DNA of 64,000 bases. Origin: Ruegeria marisrubri. Lineage in GTDB: Bacteria; Pseudomonadota; Alphaproteobacteria; Rhodobacterales; Rhodobacteraceae. Positions within the stretch are counted from its first letter, which is position 1. Every line of letters begins with the position of its first letter. The notes under the pieces are model-generated. The model was not told where the DNA came from and ran no database searches. It saw only the letters and a program-made list of their open reading frames with translations. The position numbers and the translations under genes are program-made. The stretch covers positions 186,001-250,000 of the forward strand of contig NZ_LQBQ01000012.1 of assembly GCF_001507595.1 (NCBI RefSeq), given 5' to 3'. Below are positions 60,461 through 64,000 of the stretch, piece by piece.

Positions 60461-63400
60461 TCAGGCAGCGCCGCCCAGCAGCGCGGCGTTGCCGCCCGCG
60501 GCGGTCGTATCGACGCAGACATGGCGTTCGCCCAGAACGCGGGCGCGGTCGGGCTCACCGGGGATCAGGGGGATGATCGGCCCGTCGCGGCGCGAGAGGT
60601 GCAGTTCGATCTCGCGGGCGGTTTCTTCGTCGCCCCACCACAGAACGCCCGAGATGCCCTCGAGGCTCTCCAGCACGCTCGGATCCAGCCGGCCGGTGGC
60701 GCAGATCGTCGTGCCGCCCAGGGCGTGAACGCTTTCGGCCTGTTTGCGGACGGTCTCCTTTCCCGGGCCGAAGCACAGGAGCGGCGCGCGGGGGATCTCG
60801 CTCAGGCGGTTCGATTCGCCGGTCGGGCCGGGCAGGGTGCGAGTCAGGACCGGCGAGGGCGTTCCCGTCGGTTCGGGCAGTTCGGTCATCGCCTCGGTCC
60901 AGCTTTCATCGGAGTGCTGGCGGTTCGGGGCCAGAAAGCGCGGCATGTAGTTCGGTCCGCCCGCCTTGGGGCCGGTGCCGGACAGGCCTTCGCCGCCGAA
61001 GGGTTGCGAGCCGACGATCGCGCCGATCTGGTTGCGGTTGACATAGATGTTGCCCGCGTGGATCGCCTCGGTGACGTGCTGCACGCGGTCGTCGATGCGG
61101 GTATGCAGGCCGAAGGTCAGGCCGTAGCCGGTGGCGTTGATGTCGGCGATCACCTGATCGATCTCCTGCGCCTTGAAGCGGGCGACGTGCAGGACCGGGC
61201 CGAAGATCTCGCGTTCCAGCGCGCCGATGCCGGGCACCTCGATCAGGGTCGGGGCGATGAAGATGCCCTCGGGCGGGATGGGCAGTTCCTTGAGCACGCG
61301 GTTCTCGGTGCGGGCCCTGGCGACGTGGTCGGCGATGCCCTGACGGGCCTGTTCGTCGATCACCGGGCCGCAATCGGTCGAGAGCAGCCACGGATCGCCC
61401 ACCGACAGCGCGTCCATCGCGCCCTTGAGCATGGTCAGCACGTCATCGGCGATGTCGTCCTGCAGATACAGGCAGCGCAGGGCGGAACAGCGCTGGCCCG
61501 CCGACTGGAAGGCGCTTTCGATGATCGACTGCACGGCCTGTTCGGGCAGGGCGGTGCTGTCCACGATCATCGCGTTCAGCCCGCCGGTTTCCGCGATCAG
61601 CGGTGTGCCGGGTTTGAGGTTCTGGGCCATGGCGGCGCGGATTTTCAGGGCCGTCGCGGTCGAGCCGGTGAAGGCCACGCCCGAGACGCGCGGGTCAGAG
61701 GTCAGCGCGGCGCCGACCGACGGCCCGCCCGGCAAGAGTTGCAGGGCATCGCGCGGCACGCCGGCCTCGTGCAGCAGTTGAACGGCCCGGTGGGCGATCA
61801 GCGGGGTCTGCGGCGCGGGCTTGGCCAGCACGGCGTTGCCGGTGGCCAAGGCCGCCGCGATCTGGCCGGTGAAGATGGCCAGCGGGAAGTTCCACGGGCT
61901 GATGCAGGTGAAGGTGCCCGCGGGCTCGCCCTCGGGGATGTTGGCGGCGTAGTAGCGCAGGAAATCCACCGCCTCGCGCAGTTCGGCCACCGCGTCCAGC
62001 AGCGATTTGCCGGCCTCGCGCGCCAGCAGGGCGAAGATTTCGCCATAGTTGGCCTCGTAGAGATCCGCGGCGGCGTTGAGGATCCGTTTCCGTTCGTCGG
62101 CATCGGTGCGCCACGGGGATGCGGCGGCGAGTGCCAACTCGACATCCGAGGCGCTGGCCGGGGCGACGGTGCCGGGGCGGTCCTGCGGGTGGGCGGGGTT
62201 GGTGACCACCTCGTCGGCCTCGGGCGAGGCCTCGTCGGCCAGAAGCGGGCGGGCATACCAGTGATGGGCGCGGAACGCGTCGCGCGCCGCGTCGATCGCA
62301 TCCAGCGTCGGCGTATGGGCCAGGTCGAACCCGCGCGAGTTCGGGCGCTCGGGCAGGAACAGCTCGGGGCCGGTGGGCAGGTGTTTCGCGGGCTCTCGAA
62401 CCGCCTCGAACGGGTCGGCGGCGACCTCTTCGGGGGGGACGTTCTCGTCGACGATCTGGTTGACGAAGGAACTGTTGGCGCCGTTTTCCAGCAGGCGCCG
62501 CACCAGATAGGCCAGCAGGTCGCGATGCGCCCCGACCGGCGCGTAGATGCGGCAGCGGGTGTTCTGGCGCTCCATCACCAGCCGGTGCAGGGTTTCGCCC
62601 ATGCCGTGCAGGCGCTGGAACTCGAAGGGCTGGTCCTCGGCCATGTGCAGGATCGCGGCGACGGTGTGGGCGTTGTGGGTGGCGAATTGCGGATAGATCC
62701 GGTCGGTCATGCCCAGCAGCTTGCGAGCATTGGCGATGTAGGAGATGTCGGTCGCCGCCTTCTGGGTGAAGACCGGGAAGCCGTCGACGCCCTCGACCTG
62801 CGCGCGCTTGATCTCGGTATCCCAGTAGGCGCCCTTGACGAGCCGCACCATCAGCTTGCGGTCATGACGTTCGGCCATGTCATAGAGCGTATCCAGCACC
62901 AGCCCCGCGCGCGGGCCGTAGGCCTGCACCACGATGCCGAACCCGTCCCAGCCCGCAAGCGCCGGTTCGGCCATCACCGCCTCGATCACCTGCAGCGACA
63001 GCGACAGGCGGTCGGCCTCTTCGGCGTCCACGTTCAGGCCCATGCCGGCCGCCTTGGCCAGCAGCGCCAAGGCCCGCAGGCGCGGCACCAGTTCGTGCAT
63101 CACGCGCTCTTCCTGGGCCACCTCGTAGCGGGGATGCAGGGCCGACAGCTTGACCGAGATGCCGGGGTTGGCGCGGATGTCGTCATGCGTGCAGGCCTCG
63201 GCAATCGCGGCGATGGCGCGGGAATAGGCAAGGTGATAGCGCGCCGCGTCCGCCTCGGTGCGGGCGGCCTCGCCCAGCATGTCGTAGGAATAGGTATAGC
63301 CCTTGGCCTCCATCCCGGCGGCGCGTTTCATGGCGGACTGGATGGTTTCGCCCAGAACGAACTGCCGGCCCATCTCCTTCATCGCGCGCCCGACGGCGGT

Positions 63401-63862
63401 GCGGATCACCGGCTCTCCCAGACGCTTGATGGCGCCGCGCAGGGCGCTGACCGGCGAGGCCTTGCCCTCGTCCAGAACCTTGCCTGTCAGCATCAGCGCC
63501 CAGGTCGAGGCGTTGACCAGCGACGAAGAGGAGTGGCCAAGGTGCTTGCCCCAGTCCGAGGGGGCGATCTTGTCCTCGATCAGCGCGTCGATCGTGTCGG
63601 CGTCGGGCACGCGCAGCAGTGCCTCGGCCAGGCACATCAGCGCGATGCCTTCGTCGGTGGACAGGCCGTATTCGGCCAGGAACACCTCCATCAGCCCCGG
63701 CGCGGTGCTGGAGCGGATGTCGCGCACCAGTTGCGCGGCCGCCTCGCAGATGGCGGTGCGGTCGGCTTGGGTCAGGGCGGCCTGCTTGGTCAGGGCGGCC
63801 AGAATGGCGGATTGATCGGCATAGGTCTGGCTGTCGATCAGGGTGCGAAGGGCGTGTGTCAT
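60461..63862 (-). CDS. putA: Bifunctional proline dehydrogenase / L-glutamate gamma-semialdehyde dehydrogenase
   Basis: 1133-residue flavoenzyme turning proline into glutamate. The N-terminal ribbon-helix-helix DNA-binding domain of enteric PutA is absent, so regulation must come from elsewhere. Proline dehydrogenase domain (about 100-480; MVRLVKGAYWDTEIKRAQVEG, CRIYAPVGAHRDLLAYLVRRLLENGANSSFVNQ). Aldehyde dehydrogenase domain (about 560-1000) with E758 in LIAETGG and catalytic C792 in AGQRCSALR. A short C-terminal domain follows. I chose the ATG at 63862 with GGAGAG close upstream. Divergent from a putR-like gene. Confidence 0.97.
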   Translation of the reverse strand: MTHALRTLIDSQTYADQSAILAALTKQAALTQADRTAICEAAAQLVRDIRSSTAPGLMEVFLAEYGLSTDEGIALMCLAEALLRVPDADTIDALIEDKIAPSDWGKHLGHSSSSLVNASTWALMLTGKVLDEGKASPVSALRGAIKRLGEPVIRTAVGRAMKEMGRQFVLGETIQSAMKRAAGMEAKGYTYSYDMLGEAARTEADAARYHLAYSRAIAAIAEACTHDDIRANPGISVKLSALHPRYEVAQEERVMHELVPRLRALALLAKAAGMGLNVDAEEADRLSLSLQVIEAVMAEPALAGWDGFGIVVQAYGPRAGLVLDTLYDMAERHDRKLMVRLVKGAYWDTEIKRAQVEGVDGFPVFTQKAATDISYIANARKLLGMTDRIYPQFATHNAHTVAAILHMAEDQPFEFQRLHGMGETLHRLVMERQNTRCRIYAPVGAHRDLLAYLVRRLLENGANSSFVNQIVDENVPPEEVAADPFEAVREPAKHLPTGPELFLPERPNSRGFDLAHTPTLDAIDAARDAFRAHHWYARPLLADEASPEADEVVTNPAHPQDRPGTVAPASASDVELALAAASPWRTDADERKRILNAAADLYEANYGEIFALLAREAGKSLLDAVAELREAVDFLRYYAANIPEGEPAGTFTCISPWNFPLAIFTGQIAAALATGNAVLAKPAPQTPLIAHRAVQLLHEAGVPRDALQLLPGGPSVGAALTSDPRVSGVAFTGSTATALKIRAAMAQNLKPGTPLIAETGGLNAMIVDSTALPEQAVQSIIESAFQSAGQRCSALRCLYLQDDIADDVLTMLKGAMDALSVGDPWLLSTDCGPVIDEQARQGIADHVARARTENRVLKELPIPPEGIFIAPTLIEVPGIGALEREIFGPVLHVARFKAQEIDQVIADINATGYGLTFGLHTRIDDRVQHVTEAIHAGNIYVNRNQIGAIVGSQPFGGEGLSGTGPKAGGPNYMPRFLAPNRQHSDESWTEAMTELPEPTGTPSPVLTRTLPGPTGESNRLSEIPRAPLLCFGPGKETVRKQAESVHALGGTTICATGRLDPSVLESLEGISGVLWWGDEETAREIELHLSRRDGPIIPLIPGEPDRARVLGERHVCVDTTAAGGNAALLGGAA

Positions 63863-63902
63863 GGTCTCTCCGGGCTTTTTGCCGATTATATACCCCTGAG
63901 GG

Positions 63903-63957
63903 CGGGACAATCGCCTGAAATTCTGTTACCAGAAGCCGATTGTCCCGAATTTCTGGT
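63903..63957. promoter_or_regulatory. Nested inverted repeats between putA and the putR-like gene
   Basis: CGGGACAATCG (63903-63913) and CGATTGTCCCG (63937-63947) form a perfect 11-bp inverted repeat with centres 34 bases apart; ACCAGAA (63928-63934) and TTCTGGT (63951-63957) form a second pair, and TTCTG-TTAC-CAGAA lies between. Placed in the divergent promoter region, they fit a multi-site Lrp-type operator. Confidence 0.65.
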
Positions 63958-63965
63958 GGAAAACA

Positions 63966-64000
63966 ATGCAAGCGAACTTTCCCGGTCTGGACCGCTTCGA
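63966..64000 (+). CDS. Start of an Lrp/AsnC-type regulator, putR-like (partial)
   Basis: Only the first codons are present: MQANFPGLDRF, cut by the right edge. Divergent from putA across a 103-base region with a strong inverted repeat. In Rhodobacterales putA is commonly paired with an Lrp-family activator, PutR, and LDRFD is a usual opening of that family. The call rests on position and a few residues, so it is tentative. Confidence 0.5.
   Translation, partial: MQANFPGLDRF

Noticed and set aside
1-64000. Search for tRNA, rRNA, CRISPR arrays, insertion sequences, phage genes or toxin-antitoxin pairs
   Set aside because: No such feature was recognised in the intergenic regions or among the proteins; the repeats found are short 3'-end elements, not spaced arrays.

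Overview
The window reads as chromosomal DNA of a high-GC alphaproteobacterium of the Rhodobacterales, most likely a Roseobacter-clade (Ruegeria-like) marine bacterium. Support comes from the gene content (aa3 oxidase assembly operon coxB-ctaB-ctaG-coxC-SURF1-thrC, PutA without a ribbon-helix-helix domain facing an Lrp-type gene, DUF1178, Tad pili) and from FnrL-style regulation. The assignment is inference from protein character; no rRNA or tRNA gene is present to confirm it. About 56 protein genes were found, tightly packed. I saw no insertion sequence, prophage, integrase, CRISPR array, rRNA or tRNA, so this is a core-genome region rather than an island.

Layout. 1-8,333 (minus strand): most of a tad/cpa locus for Flp-type pili, read from two small tandem pilin-like genes through cpaB, cpaC, an OmpA-like lipoprotein, cpaE/tadZ, cpaF/tadA, tadB and a truncated tadC at the left edge. 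8,682-15,082: lytic transglycosylase, scoAB ketoacid CoA-transferase, topA, dprA. 15,321-24,477: tldD facing the cytochrome c oxidase operon, with a consensus FNR box between them; the operon runs through coxB, ctaB, a 53-residue membrane protein, ctaG, coxC, a terminator, SURF1, thrC, an M16 peptidase and a GNAT enzyme. 24,581-35,207: metabolic and small genes (metallo-beta-lactamase-fold protein, FAD oxidase, apt, LysE exporter, mtnP, SulP transporter, flavin reductase, GNAT, EcsC, Nudix, DUF1178, SDR, a secreted unknown). 35,372-42,967: lysC, ptsP and the Entner-Doudoroff operon zwf-edd-eda. 42,974-49,559: MsbA-type ABC exporter, agmatinase-like ureohydrolase, class V aminotransferase, a 59-residue membrane protein, HisC-like aminotransferase, enoyl-CoA hydratase. 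49,645-56,742: valS, an orphan form-II CoxL-like molybdenum hydroxylase, a DUF2235 hydrolase overlapping it, a PaaI thioesterase. 56,802-64,000: metF/metR, suhB, rhomboid protease, putA and the first codons of a divergent putR-like gene.

No wholly new multi-gene system is evident. The points most worth a second look are: a short conserved element (GC-rich stem-loops followed by GGAGTATTT...GATGAAG) found at five gene 3' ends and always in the same orientation relative to the upstream gene; the perfect 11-bp inverted repeat between putA and the putR-like gene; the two overlapping palindromes ahead of zwf; the pilin pair carrying Asp-Trp where Flp pilins have Glu-Tyr; the metallo-beta-lactamase-fold protein lacking its metal-site Asp; and the CoxL-like enzyme without CoxM or CoxS partners.
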